A DNA stretch of 64,000 bases, from the NCBI GenBank assembly GCA_963734635.1, contig CAVTIA010000012.1:248001-312000 (forward strand), written 5' to 3'. How positions within the stretch are numbered: the first letter of the stretch is position 1; each line of letters starts with the position of its first letter. Positions 17,687 through 28,731 of the stretch are shown here, one piece after another. The stretch comes from DATCJA01 sp963734635. GTDB taxonomy: Bacteria > Acidobacteriota > Vicinamibacteria > Vicinamibacterales > UBA2999. The notes under the pieces are model-generated. The model was given only the letters and a program-made list of their open reading frames with translations, was not told the DNA's origin and did no database searches. Both the position numbers and the translations under genes were made by a program.

Positions 17687-18148
17687 TTACGCCTTCGCCG
17701 CCGCTTTCCTGGCCGTCTTCTTCGCACCGCTCTCGGCGGCGGTCTTTCGCGCACGCGCGGGTTTCGCGGCCGCATCGGTCTCTCCCGCCACGCGAGCGAT
17801 TTTCAACGGGCGCTCGGCCACGTGCACCGTGAGGTGCGCCGTACGCTTGGTGACGCGAAACGCGCGGCCCATTGGTGCCGGACGCACGCGCTTCATCGAG
17901 GTGCCCTGATTCGCAAAACATGCTGCAACGTACAGACGTTCGACGTCGCCGCTGAACCCGTCTCTCTGCTGTGCGTTGGCAACCGCCGAGCGCAGGACCT
18001 TGGCCAGCTCTCTGGCAATGGTCTTCCGGGTGAACTGCAGTGTCGCGAGAGCCTGGTTGACACCTTTGCCGCGAATAAGTGCACACACGAGACTCGCCTT
18101 CTGAGCGGAGGTGCGGATCCCGCGCGCGGTCGCTTGCGCTTCGATCAT
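17687..18148 (-). CDS. rplV: 50S ribosomal protein L22 with long basic tail
   Basis: The L22 core runs from ARGIRTSAQKASLVCALIRG to RVRPAPMGRAFRVTKRTAHLT (as PAPMGRAFRVTKR). The 153 residues exceed the usual 110 by a C-terminal Ala/Lys-rich tail (KPARARKTAAESGAKKTARK). The L22 loop lines the nascent-peptide tunnel. Its start overlaps the rpsS stop. Confidence 0.97.
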   Translation of the reverse strand: MIEAQATARGIRTSAQKASLVCALIRGKGVNQALATLQFTRKTIARELAKVLRSAVANAQQRDGFSGDVERLYVAACFANQGTSMKRVRPAPMGRAFRVTKRTAHLTVHVAERPLKIARVAGETDAAAKPARARKTAAESGAKKTARKAAAKA

Positions 18149-18507
18149 GCCTTCCCTCCTGCGGCACCGCCTCCGCCAGCGCCGGCGCCGGCACCGCCGC
18201 CACCCGGCGCTCCCGGCGGAGCTGCTGCCGCGGCGGCAGCCTTTTCAGTCTTCGTCGTGTGCCCCTTGAACGCGCGCGTCGGCGAGAACTCACCGAGCTT
18301 GTGGCCCACCATGTTCTCGGTGATGTACACAGGGATGAACTTCTTTCCGTTGTGCACCGCGAGCGTATGGCCGACCATCTCGGGGATCACGGTCGACCGG
18401 CGCGACCACGTCTTCACGACCCTCTTGTCATTGCCCCGGTTGAGCGCCTCGACCTTTTCGAGCAGCGCGGTGTCGATGAACGGGCCCTTCTTAAGCGATC
18501 TACTCAT
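18145..18507 (-). CDS. rpsS: 30S ribosomal protein S19 with Gly/Ala tail
   Basis: The S19 core is MSRSLKKGPFIDTALLEKVE, WSRRSTVIPEMVGHTLAVHNG and VGHKLGEFSPTRAFKGHTTK. The usual protein ends near residue 92. Here about 28 more residues follow, a run of Ala, Pro and Gly (PPGAPGGGGAGAGAGGGG). The body is intact. The tail would project from the 30S head near the A site and is low-complexity. Confidence 0.97.
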   Translation of the reverse strand: MSRSLKKGPFIDTALLEKVEALNRGNDKRVVKTWSRRSTVIPEMVGHTLAVHNGKKFIPVYITENMVGHKLGEFSPTRAFKGHTTKTEKAAAAAAAPPGAPGGGGAGAGAGGGGAAGGKA

Positions 18508-18520
18508 GTTGTTGCCTACG

Positions 18521-18562
18521 GTAGCCGGAGACCTTCAGGTCTCCGGAGGCCTGAAGGCCTCC
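18521..18562 (-). repeat. Double palindrome CCGGAGACCT / GGAGGCC between rplB and rpsS
   Basis: The first hairpin has CCGGAGACCT (18525-18534) paired to AGGTCTCCGG (18537-18546). A second, GGAGGCC (18545-18551) with GGCCTCC (18556-18562), starts where the first ends. It shares the GTAGCCGGAG flank with the copy near 13966. Confidence 0.9.
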
Positions 18563-18563
18563 T

Positions 18564-19388
18564 CTACTTCGTTCTCCTCTGGACGATGAAACGGTCGGTG
18601 TCCTTGCGCCGCCGGGTCTTGAAGCCCTTCGTGGGCTGTCCCCACGGCGACACCGGATGCCGTCCTCCGGACGTTTTCCCCTCGCCGCCACCCAGCGGAT
18701 GATCCACCGGGTTCATCGCGACGCCGCGCACGTGCGGCCGCTTGCCGAGCCAGCGGCTGCGGCCCGCCTTGCCGATCGAGACATTCTCGTGATCGAGATT
18801 GCCGATCTGACCGATCGTCGCGACGCATTCGACATTGATCTTCCGCACCTCTCCAGACGGCAGCTTCACCGACGCATATAGCCCTTCACGGGCGATGAGC
18901 TGCACCGACGATCCCGCGCTGCGCGCAATCTGTCCACCCTTGCCGGGACGCAGCTCAACGTTGTGGATCTGCGTGCCGAGCGGAATGTTCTTGAGCGGCA
19001 GACAGTTGCCAGGCAGGATGTCGACGTTGTCGCCGGCAACGATGGTGTCACCAACTTTGATCCCGAGCGGCTGAAGGATGTAGCGCTTCTCACCATCCGC
19101 GTACGTCACCAGCGCGATATGCGCCGACCGGTTCGGGTCGTACTCGACGGTGGAGATCTTGCCGGCAATGTCCTTCTTGTCCCGCTTGAAATCGATCACG
19201 CGATACAGCCGCTTGTGGCCGCCGCCGCGCCACCACGACGTGACCTCACCCCGATTGTTGCGCCCGCCCGATCGATGCAGGTTTTCCGTCAACGGGCGGT
19301 AGGGCTGGTTCGTCGTGATCTCGTCGAATGTCTGCACGGTCCTGAACCGCGTTCCTGGCGACGTCGGGTTGTACTTACGTATGGGCAT
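18564..19388 (-). CDS. rplB: 50S ribosomal protein L2
   Basis: The 274-residue protein starts MPIRKYNPTSPGTRFRTVQTF (ATG at 19388; upstream codons are not L2-like). It contains GGRNNRGEVTSWWRGGGHKR and the peptidyl-transferase-proximal RGVAMNPVDHPLGGGEGKTS. L2 is essential for subunit association and peptide transfer. It lies 28 bp after rplW. Confidence 0.98.
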   Translation of the reverse strand: MPIRKYNPTSPGTRFRTVQTFDEITTNQPYRPLTENLHRSGGRNNRGEVTSWWRGGGHKRLYRVIDFKRDKKDIAGKISTVEYDPNRSAHIALVTYADGEKRYILQPLGIKVGDTIVAGDNVDILPGNCLPLKNIPLGTQIHNVELRPGKGGQIARSAGSSVQLIAREGLYASVKLPSGEVRKINVECVATIGQIGNLDHENVSIGKAGRSRWLGKRPHVRGVAMNPVDHPLGGGEGKTSGGRHPVSPWGQPTKGFKTRRRKDTDRFIVQRRTK

Positions 19389-19416
19389 ATTTCTGATCCT
19401 TGTAGGGCTCAGGCCT

Positions 19417-19707
19417 TCACGCACCTTGCAGGAACTCAGGTAACTTCTCACCTTCCCGCAGCTTGACGTACGCCTTCTTCCAGTCAGGACGTCGACCGGC
19501 ATAACGGCCCTGCCGCTTCACCTTCCCGTGCGCGACGGACGTCCGAACGCTCTCGACCTTCGATCCGAGCAGCGCCTCCACAGCCCGCTTGATGTCGATC
19601 TTGTTGGCGTCCTTCAACACCTGGAACACGAGCGTCCGTCCCTCTTCGCGTATGAGCGTCGTCTTCTCGGTGATGATCGGCCGCCGGATTACATCAGTCA
19701 GCTTCAT
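19417..19707 (-). CDS. rplW: 50S ribosomal protein L23
   Basis: The 96-residue protein reads DVIRRPIITEKTTLIREEG and IKRAVEALLGSKVESVRTS with GKVKRQGRYAGRRPDWKKAYV, typical L23. It sits at the tunnel exit and docks trigger factor. Confidence 0.97.
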   Translation of the reverse strand: MKLTDVIRRPIITEKTTLIREEGRTLVFQVLKDANKIDIKRAVEALLGSKVESVRTSVAHGKVKRQGRYAGRRPDWKKAYVKLREGEKLPEFLQGA

Positions 19708-19725
19708 AAACCCTGCAATTCGGCG

Positions 19726-20346
19726 TTAGCCGAGTGCCTCCTGCAGCCTCTCGAGCGCCGCTTTCGTAAGGACGACGTGGCGCGTATCCATCACGTCGCG
19801 CGCGCTCACCCGATTGCTCGGCACCACACGCACGCCCTCGATATTGCGCATCGATAGCGTCAGCTTGTCTTCCGGCTGCGTATCGACCAGCAGCGCCTTG
19901 CCGCCGACGCCGAGTCGCTTCAGCATTTCCGCCGCTGCTTTCGTCTTGATCTCGGCAACGGTCAGCGCGTCGACGACAACCACGTTCCCGTCCCGCAGCT
20001 TCTGCGAGAGCGCGGCACGGAGCGCGCCCTTCTCGACCTTTCGCGGCACACGGTACTCGTAGCTCCGCGGCTGCGGACCGAATACGGTGCCGCCCTTTCG
20101 CCATAGCGGATTGCGAATCTCGCCGACGCGCGCACGCCCGGTCCCCTTCTGGCGCCACGGCTTCTTTCCGCTGCCGCTGACGAGCGCGCGGGTCTTGGTG
20201 GCGTGGGTGCCGCGGCGGTCGGCTGCGTTGGCGCGCACCACAGACTCGTGGATCAGATCGGTTTTGATCCGGCCGCCGAACACGTCGTCGCGCAGCTCGA
20301 CCGAGCCGATCTTCTCGTTCTGTGCGTTCACGACATCAACGGTCAT
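19726..20346 (-). CDS. rplD: 50S ribosomal protein L4
   Basis: The 206-residue protein carries HESVVRANAADRRGTHATKTRA, SGKKPWRQKGTGRARVGEIR and NPLWRKGGTVFGPQPRSYEY (adjoining segments), the extended loop of L4 that reaches into the tunnel. In E. coli it autoregulates the S10 operon. It overlaps rplC by four bases. Confidence 0.97.
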   Translation of the reverse strand: MTVDVVNAQNEKIGSVELRDDVFGGRIKTDLIHESVVRANAADRRGTHATKTRALVSGSGKKPWRQKGTGRARVGEIRNPLWRKGGTVFGPQPRSYEYRVPRKVEKGALRAALSQKLRDGNVVVVDALTVAEIKTKAAAEMLKRLGVGGKALLVDTQPEDKLTLSMRNIEGVRVVPSNRVSARDVMDTRHVVLTKAALERLQEALG

Positions 20347-21026
20347 TTCTTGCCCTTCTTCTTGACCGGTTCCGCCTGTGCCACTCTCACCGGCTTGGCA
20401 GCGATCGCCTTCCTGATGAGAATCACGCTGTTCGGGCCGCCCGGCACCGCGCCTTCCACCACGAGCAGGTTCTTGTCTGCGTCAATGCGGAGCACCTTGA
20501 GGTTGCGCACGGTCACCTGGCCGGCGCCCATGTGCCCTGCCATGCGCATTCCCTTCACGACGCGCGACGGATAGGACGATGCACCGATCGACCCAGGAGC
20601 CCGGTGAAACATCGACCCGTGCGTGGCGCGGCCACCGCGGAAGTGATGCCGCTTCACCACTCCCTGAAACCCTTTACCGCGGCTGGTGCCGATCACGTCC
20701 ACGCGCTCGCCATCCGCAAAGATGGAGACGTTCACCTGGTCTCCGGCCTTCAATGGGTCGCCGCCAGGTTTGAGCCGCACTTCCCGGCGGATTCGCGTGG
20801 GTGGCACACCCGCCTTCTTGAAGTGCCCTTCCGACGGCTTGTTTTCGCGGCTGGGTCGCGCATCGACGAAGCCGAGCTGAACCGCCTCGTACCCGTCGCG
20901 GTCCACGGTTTTCACCTGCGACACCACGCACGGACCCGCCCTCAGGACAGTCGCCGGTTGAACCGTGCCGTCCGCGGCGAACAGCTGCGTCATGCCGACC
21001 TTTTTGCCGATTATTCCTGTGACCAT
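20343..21026 (-). CDS. rplC: 50S ribosomal protein L3
   Basis: The protein begins MVTGIIGKKVGMTQLF and carries GTSRGKGFQGVVKRHHFRGG and HRAPGSIGASSYPSRVVKGM, the L3 signatures. The ATG at 21026 has GGAAGGAA upstream; a GTG one codon earlier is less likely. L3 helps start 50S assembly. Confidence 0.97.
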   Translation of the reverse strand: MVTGIIGKKVGMTQLFAADGTVQPATVLRAGPCVVSQVKTVDRDGYEAVQLGFVDARPSRENKPSEGHFKKAGVPPTRIRREVRLKPGGDPLKAGDQVNVSIFADGERVDVIGTSRGKGFQGVVKRHHFRGGRATHGSMFHRAPGSIGASSYPSRVVKGMRMAGHMGAGQVTVRNLKVLRIDADKNLLVVEGAVPGGPNSVILIRKAIAAKPVRVAQAEPVKKKGKK

Positions 21027-21038
21027 CACGTGTTCCTT

Positions 21039-21060
21039 CCGGAGACCTAAAGGTCTCCGG
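21039..21060 (-). repeat. CCGGAGACCT palindrome between rpsJ and rplC
   Basis: CCGGAGACCT (21039-21048) and AGGTCTCCGG (21051-21060) flank AA. The arms are identical to the copy at 18525; the two-base centre differs (AA against TC). The element is just upstream of the rplC Shine-Dalgarno. Confidence 0.9.
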
Positions 21061-21071
21061 TGGGCTTCCGG

Positions 21072-21407
<336 letters not shown>

Positions 21408-21425
21408 GACTAAATCCTTGTAGGA

Positions 21426-22625
<1,200 letters not shown>

Positions 22626-22642
22626 CTCTCGCTCCGCTCGAA

Positions 22643-22695
22643 ATCCCAAATCCCACGTTCCAAATCCCAACCAATTTGGGATCTGGGCGCTGGGA
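22643..22695 (-). repeat. AAATCCCA-word repeat between fusA and tuf
   Basis: AAATCCCA-type words repeat from 22641, with ATCCCAAAT (22643-22651) complementary to ATTTGGGAT (22674-22682). The element fills the 71-bp gap between two elongation-factor genes. Confidence 0.8.
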
Positions 22696-22696
22696 C

Positions 22697-24805
<2,109 letters not shown>

Positions 24806-24839
24806 TTCTAGAAACCTGTCAGTGCACCTTCAAAGACAT

Positions 24840-25313
24840 TTACCAGCGGTAATGCGCAAATGCCTTGTTGGCTTCAGCCATACGATGAGTGTCTTCGCGC
24901 TTCTTCACCGCTCCGCCTCGCAGGTTGGACGCGTCCAGAAGTTCGTTCGCCAGCTTCTCCTGCATGGTCTTGCCGTCGCCGCGCTGTCGCGCGAAGCCGA
25001 CGAGCCACCGGATGCTGAGCGACAGCCGACGATTGGGATTGACCTCAACTGGAACCTGATAGTTCGAGCCCCCCACGCGGCGCGATTTCACCTCGAGGCT
25101 CGGCTTCACGTTCTCAACCGCCTTCTTGAAGATCTTCAGCGGGTCGTCGCCGGTGCGATCCTTGATGATGTCGAAGCTCTCGTACATGATCCGTTCCGCA
25201 AGGCTGCGTTTGCCGTCGGACATCACCGTGTTGATGAACTTGCTGACCAGCGCGCTGTTGTAAAGCGGGTCAGCAACCAGCTCGCGCTTTGGAATCTCTC
25301 GTCTACGTGGCAT
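24840..25313 (-). CDS. rpsG: 30S ribosomal protein S7
   Basis: The 157-residue protein starts MPRRREIPKRELVADPLYNS and includes FINTVMSDGKRSLAERIMYE and EVKSRRVGGSNYQVPVEV. S7 nucleates the 30S head and is the str-operon repressor in E. coli. It lies 26 bp after rpsL. Confidence 0.98.
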   Translation of the reverse strand: MPRRREIPKRELVADPLYNSALVSKFINTVMSDGKRSLAERIMYESFDIIKDRTGDDPLKIFKKAVENVKPSLEVKSRRVGGSNYQVPVEVNPNRRLSLSIRWLVGFARQRGDGKTMQEKLANELLDASNLRGGAVKKREDTHRMAEANKAFAHYRW

Positions 25314-25339
25314 AAATCAGCACTATTGAATTCGTAAAT

Positions 25340-25714
25340 TCATTGTTTGGGTCGCTTCGCTCCGTACTTCGATCGCCCCTGCTTGCGTCCCTGGACACCC
25401 ACTGCGTCTAGCGTGCCGCGCACTACGTGATAGCGAACGCCGGGCAAATCCTTCACGCGGCCGCCGCGGATGAGCACGAGCGAGTGCTCCTGCAGGTTAT
25501 GGCCGACACCAGGGATATAAGTTGTCACTTCGATGCCGTTCGTCAGGCGAACACGCGCGACCTTTCGAAGCGCCGAATTCGGCTTCTTCGGTGTCTGCGT
25601 GAAGACGCGCACGCAGACGCCCCGCTTCTGCGGACTCACCTGGAGCGCCGGGCTCTTCGTCTTCGTGATAATCCTCTTGCGTCCGTCGCGAACAAGCTGA
25701 CTGATAGTCGGCAT
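25340..25714 (-). CDS. rpsL: 30S ribosomal protein S12
   Basis: The 124-residue protein starts MPTISQLVRDGRKRIITKTK and has VFTQTPKKPNSALRKVARVRL and PGVGHNLQEHSLVLIRGGRV (read in segments). The PKKPNSA lysine is present, the streptomycin-sensitive form. S12 monitors codon-anticodon pairing. It is the first gene of the superoperon and has a leader of about 350 bases. Confidence 0.98.
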   Translation of the reverse strand: MPTISQLVRDGRKRIITKTKSPALQVSPQKRGVCVRVFTQTPKKPNSALRKVARVRLTNGIEVTTYIPGVGHNLQEHSLVLIRGGRVKDLPGVRYHVVRGTLDAVGVQGRKQGRSKYGAKRPKQ

Positions 25715-26062
25715 CGGTCCTCAACACTCTCAAGCGCCCGGAGCGCGTACACGCGAACACAGCGTCATACGCCCCGTGCAAATTGCTAACGCCCGCCAGC
25801 GTCGCCGGTCGGGTGTGTCGCCCCGGCCGACAGCACTGACCGGACGGTCCGCTGTGCGGATCGCCCTGCGTCGTTCCAGGCCTTGAGAGCGGGTGCCCCT
25901 TCGAGGCGGCACCACGCATCTGGCACCTGAAACTGAAAACCCCTATCTGTGTGATACGCGGGGGCAACCGGCTCCGTCCCGCCTGGTTTGCCCAAGGAAG
26001 CCAGCTCGCCGGCCGCTTCCAGTGCGGTTGAGGCTAGATAGGGTCTCCTAGCCTCAGGAGAA
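25715..26062 (-). other. Untranslated leader of the ribosomal superoperon
   Basis: No protein-coding frame here looks real on either strand. If the promoter at 26070-26099 is correct, this stretch is a 5' leader of about 350 bases before rpsL. It contains a perfect hairpin at 26029-26056 and otherwise no recognisable riboswitch. The length suggests room for regulation, perhaps by a ribosomal protein. Confidence 0.5.
26029..26056 (-). promoter_or_regulatory. Perfect hairpin near the start of the rpsL leader
   Basis: TGAGGCTAG (26029-26037) is the exact complement of CTAGCCTCA (26048-26056), leaving a 10-base loop. It would form within the first dozen transcribed bases if transcription starts near 26063. 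Such 5' stem-loops can protect transcripts or bind a regulator. Confidence 0.5.
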
Positions 26063-26069
26063 CCTGACG

Positions 26070-26099
26070 AATATAACACGCCGACACGGCCGGTCGCAA
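26070..26099 (-). promoter_or_regulatory. Candidate sigma70-type promoter of the str operon
   Basis: Read on the minus strand, TTGCGA (26099-26094), an 18-base spacer and TATATT (26075-26070) match -35 and -10 elements. The TA-rich -10 stands out in a very GC-rich region, between the end of actD and rpsL, where the superoperon promoter is expected. Confidence 0.5.
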
Positions 26100-26184
26100 T
26101 CAATCCCACTGACTCTACAGCGGGTCTGCAACCGCCATTTTCTGCGGCAATCCGCAGCCTGCGACGTTCGCCGTGGCAACGTAC

Positions 26185-26688
26185 CTAGAGGGTTTTGACT
26201 CGAGCACCCGGCGGCGCACTGAGCACCATCTCGAGGTCTGAGACGGACGCTGGGGAAGGATTCTCGACGCCGACCAGAATGTTGCCGTCGGTGACTTCCG
26301 GGTCATACAGAGTCCGTCCACGGGTCGGCAGCAACGCCGAAACGACCAGCGTCGCCACCGTCGCAGTAATGGCGCCTAGCATCGTCAACTCAAAGATAAT
26401 GATGAGGTTCGGCCACCACGCGTAGATCGGCAACCCTCCGACATCGATGGGCCACGCGGTCTCGGTCAGCCACGTCAGTCCAAATCCGACGGACATTCCG
26501 ATGAGACCGCCGAGGCAGGCCAGCCACCACATCCAAGTCGCCTTGTCCATGTGCCCGAATTCATAGTCCTCCATCGGCTGCGCGGATATGACCGTGATGT
26601 CGCGATCCGCGATCCCGGCTGCACGCAGCCGGTTCACCGCGTGCTGCGCGGCCTGCCCGTCCCGGTAGAGCCCGTAAACGGCCTTCAT
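26185..26688 (-). CDS. actD: ACIII subunit ActD (DUF3341 protein)
   Basis: The 167-residue protein has a soluble ferredoxin-like start (MKAVYGLYRDGQAAQHAVNR, then ITVISAQPMEDYEFG) followed by two membrane helices (WWLACLGGLIGMSVGFGLTWL and the LTMLGAITATVATLVVSALL segment). This is the DUF3341/ActD layout. In ACIII it is a membrane subunit next to ActC. Its ATG overlaps the actC stop. It is the last gene of the operon; 86 bp separate it from the ribosomal promoter region. Confidence 0.9.
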   Translation of the reverse strand: MKAVYGLYRDGQAAQHAVNRLRAAGIADRDITVISAQPMEDYEFGHMDKATWMWWLACLGGLIGMSVGFGLTWLTETAWPIDVGGLPIYAWWPNLIIIFELTMLGAITATVATLVVSALLPTRGRTLYDPEVTDGNILVGVENPSPASVSDLEMVLSAPPGARVKTL

Positions 26689-28040
26689 AGATGGAGGTCC
26701 CCCAGCCGGTGCGCTTCAGTCGCTGGCGGAATGGGCTCGGGCGACGGATGCCCACCTGCCTTGAGCTCCCACATCGAGATAATCGGAACAACCTTCGCGA
26801 AGAGCACATACAGCAGGGCCATCGCTGCGAACGTCGACCCGGCGATGATGATCTCCGGAAGCGTAGGGCGGTAGACGCCGAAGCTGTACGGCAGATACTT
26901 GTGACCGAGCGCTGGAACGATGATCAGGAATCGCTCGAGCCACATGCCGACGATGACACCGAGCGAGGCGATCACACACCCCGTGATCGTGCGGAAGCGC
27001 CGGATCCCCATGAGCACGACCGGAAGCACAAAGTTTCCGATCACCATCGTCCAGTAGAGCGGGGCGAATGAGTCGCGCTGTGTCCGCCAGAAGACCGCCA
27101 TCTCCGCCGGTTCGTTGCCGTAGTACGTCACGAGCCGCTCGTTGAAGACGAAGTAGCCCCACAGCAGCGCCATGACCAGCAGCAGTTTCCCCAGATTCTC
27201 GAAGTGGACGGGGTGCAGGTATTCCTCGAGGTGAAGAAACTTGCGGAGAACGGCCATCGCTATGAGCAGCCCCGCGATGCCGCTGAAAATAGCTCCGGCG
27301 ACGAAGTATGGTCCGAAGATGGTGGTGTTCCACATGGGCACCGGGGCCATCGAGAAGTCGAACGACACAATCGTGTGCACCGACACGGCCACTGGGATGA
27401 TCGCAATGGCCATGATCTGCATCGCCGTCTCGAGTCGGTGCCACTGCTTCGGCGTGCCGCGCCATCCCAGCGCGAGCGCACCATAGATCCGCCGCCTCAA
27501 CCCGGTGGACTTGTCGCGCACTACGGCAAAGTCCGGAATGATTGGCAGCAGGAGAAACAGCACGCTCCCGGTCAGGTAGGTGTTGATCGCGAAGAAATCC
27601 CACACGAGCGGCGAACGGAAATTGGGCCAGATCATGCGCTCGCTCGGATAGGGAAAGAGCCAGAACGCCAACCACGGTCGTCCGAGGTGAATGATCGGAA
27701 ACAGAGCGCCGATCATCAGCGCAAAGACGGTAATCACCTCCGCGCAGCGTGTCACCGGACGGCGCCAGCCGGCGTTCACCAGCCTGAGAATCGCCGAAAT
27801 CAGCGTGCCTGCGTGGCTGATGCCGATCCAGAACACGAAGCTCGTGACGTAGAACCCCCAGTAGATCGGCCATCGGATACCCGTGATGCCGTAGCCGAGG
27901 TACGCCTGCGCCATCCACGTGGTCAGGCCGAGGCCGACGATGCCGCCGAAGATGACGACGAGGAGATAGAACCGCCACGACGTGTTGAACAGCGGCCGCA
28001 GCAGGTCGCTGTTGATCCGCGCTCCGGTGGGATGGGTCAT
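26685..28040 (-). CDS. actC: ACIII quinol-binding membrane subunit ActC (NrfD/PsrC family)
   Basis: A 451-residue polytopic protein with about ten helices, beginning FNTSWRFYLLVVIFGGIVGLG. The NrfD fold is supported by VFWIGISHAGTLISAILRL, RPWLAFWLFPYPSERMIWPN and SFDFSMAPVPMWNTTIFGPY. In ACIII this subunit binds menaquinol or ubiquinol at the membrane face and passes electrons to the FeS subunit. It overlaps its neighbours on both sides by four bases (ATGA). A second NrfD-type subunit (ActF) is not found downstream. Confidence 0.92.
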   Translation of the reverse strand: MTHPTGARINSDLLRPLFNTSWRFYLLVVIFGGIVGLGLTTWMAQAYLGYGITGIRWPIYWGFYVTSFVFWIGISHAGTLISAILRLVNAGWRRPVTRCAEVITVFALMIGALFPIIHLGRPWLAFWLFPYPSERMIWPNFRSPLVWDFFAINTYLTGSVLFLLLPIIPDFAVVRDKSTGLRRRIYGALALGWRGTPKQWHRLETAMQIMAIAIIPVAVSVHTIVSFDFSMAPVPMWNTTIFGPYFVAGAIFSGIAGLLIAMAVLRKFLHLEEYLHPVHFENLGKLLLVMALLWGYFVFNERLVTYYGNEPAEMAVFWRTQRDSFAPLYWTMVIGNFVLPVVLMGIRRFRTITGCVIASLGVIVGMWLERFLIIVPALGHKYLPYSFGVYRPTLPEIIIAGSTFAAMALLYVLFAKVVPIISMWELKAGGHPSPEPIPPATEAHRLGDLHL

Positions 28041-28726
28041 ACGTCTGATAACCGTTCCAGATAGGCGACCTTGGGCCGTGTGCCGACGTCCTCGAGCAGC
28101 TTGCTGCTTCGCGGCGATCGCGACAGGCGCGACACTTCACTCTCGGGGTCTTCGAGGTCGCCGAACACGAGCGCGCGTGGAGCGCATGACTGCACGCAAG
28201 CGGGCTGGATCTCTCGATCACGGAGCTCGCGCCCTTCTGCCTTCGCCTGAATCTGCGCACCCTTGATGCGCTGGACACAGAACGTGCACTTCTCCATGAC
28301 GCCCACTTCGCGCAGCGACACATCCGGATTCAGCTGCAAGTGGAGAGGCTTGTCCCAGGAGGGGTTGAAGAAATCGAAGAAGCGAACGCTGTAAGGGCAG
28401 GCATTCGCGCAATACCGCGTGCCGATGCACCGGTTGTATACCTGGGCGTTGAGCCCCTCGTCGGTGTGATGGCTTGCATACGTGGGACACACTGGCTCAC
28501 AAGGGGCGTTGTCGCACTGCTGGCACATGACCGGCCGGAACTTCAGTTGCACGTCGGGGAACTCGCCTTCCCAGTAACGTTCCACGCGAAGCCAGTGCTT
28601 TGCACGACCTCGTGCGGCCTGATCGGGACCAACGGTCGAAATGTTGTTCTCGGCGTGGCACGCGACGACGCAGGCGCCACAGCCGTTACACCGGTCCAAA
28701 TCGGCCGCCATCCCCCATCGAGCCAT
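28037..28726 (-). CDS. ACIII iron-sulfur subunit (ActB2 as separate protein)
   Basis: The 229-residue ferredoxin-like protein has four cluster motifs: CNGCGACVVAC, CQQCDNAPCEPVC, CIGTRYCANACP and CTFCVQRI with CVQSC. In the third motif the Cys normal in related NrfC proteins (CIGCRYC) is Thr, which fits a [3Fe-4S] cluster, as known for ACIII. In most described ACIII operons this domain is the C-terminal half of ActB; here it is its own gene. A GGAGAGG ribosome-binding site precedes the ATG. No signal peptide is seen, so it would be carried out by the Tat-exported partner. Confidence 0.88.
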   Translation of the reverse strand: MARWGMAADLDRCNGCGACVVACHAENNISTVGPDQAARGRAKHWLRVERYWEGEFPDVQLKFRPVMCQQCDNAPCEPVCPTYASHHTDEGLNAQVYNRCIGTRYCANACPYSVRFFDFFNPSWDKPLHLQLNPDVSLREVGVMEKCTFCVQRIKGAQIQAKAEGRELRDREIQPACVQSCAPRALVFGDLEDPESEVSRLSRSPRSSKLLEDVGTRPKVAYLERLSDV

Positions 28727-28731
28727 GTTTG

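Noticed and set aside
26142..26157. Hairpin CTGCGG-CAAT-CCGCAG as terminator of the act operon
   Set aside because: On the minus strand the stem is followed by AAAATGG rather than a T run, so it is not an intrinsic terminator.
25715..26184. tRNA or known riboswitch in the leader
   Set aside because: I found no cloverleaf with a TTCGANNC-type T arm and no conserved riboswitch core.
26716..28323. A 535-codon frame on the minus strand overlapping actC
   Set aside because: It is a shifted frame of actC and the FeS subunit, both of which have clear family motifs in their own frames.
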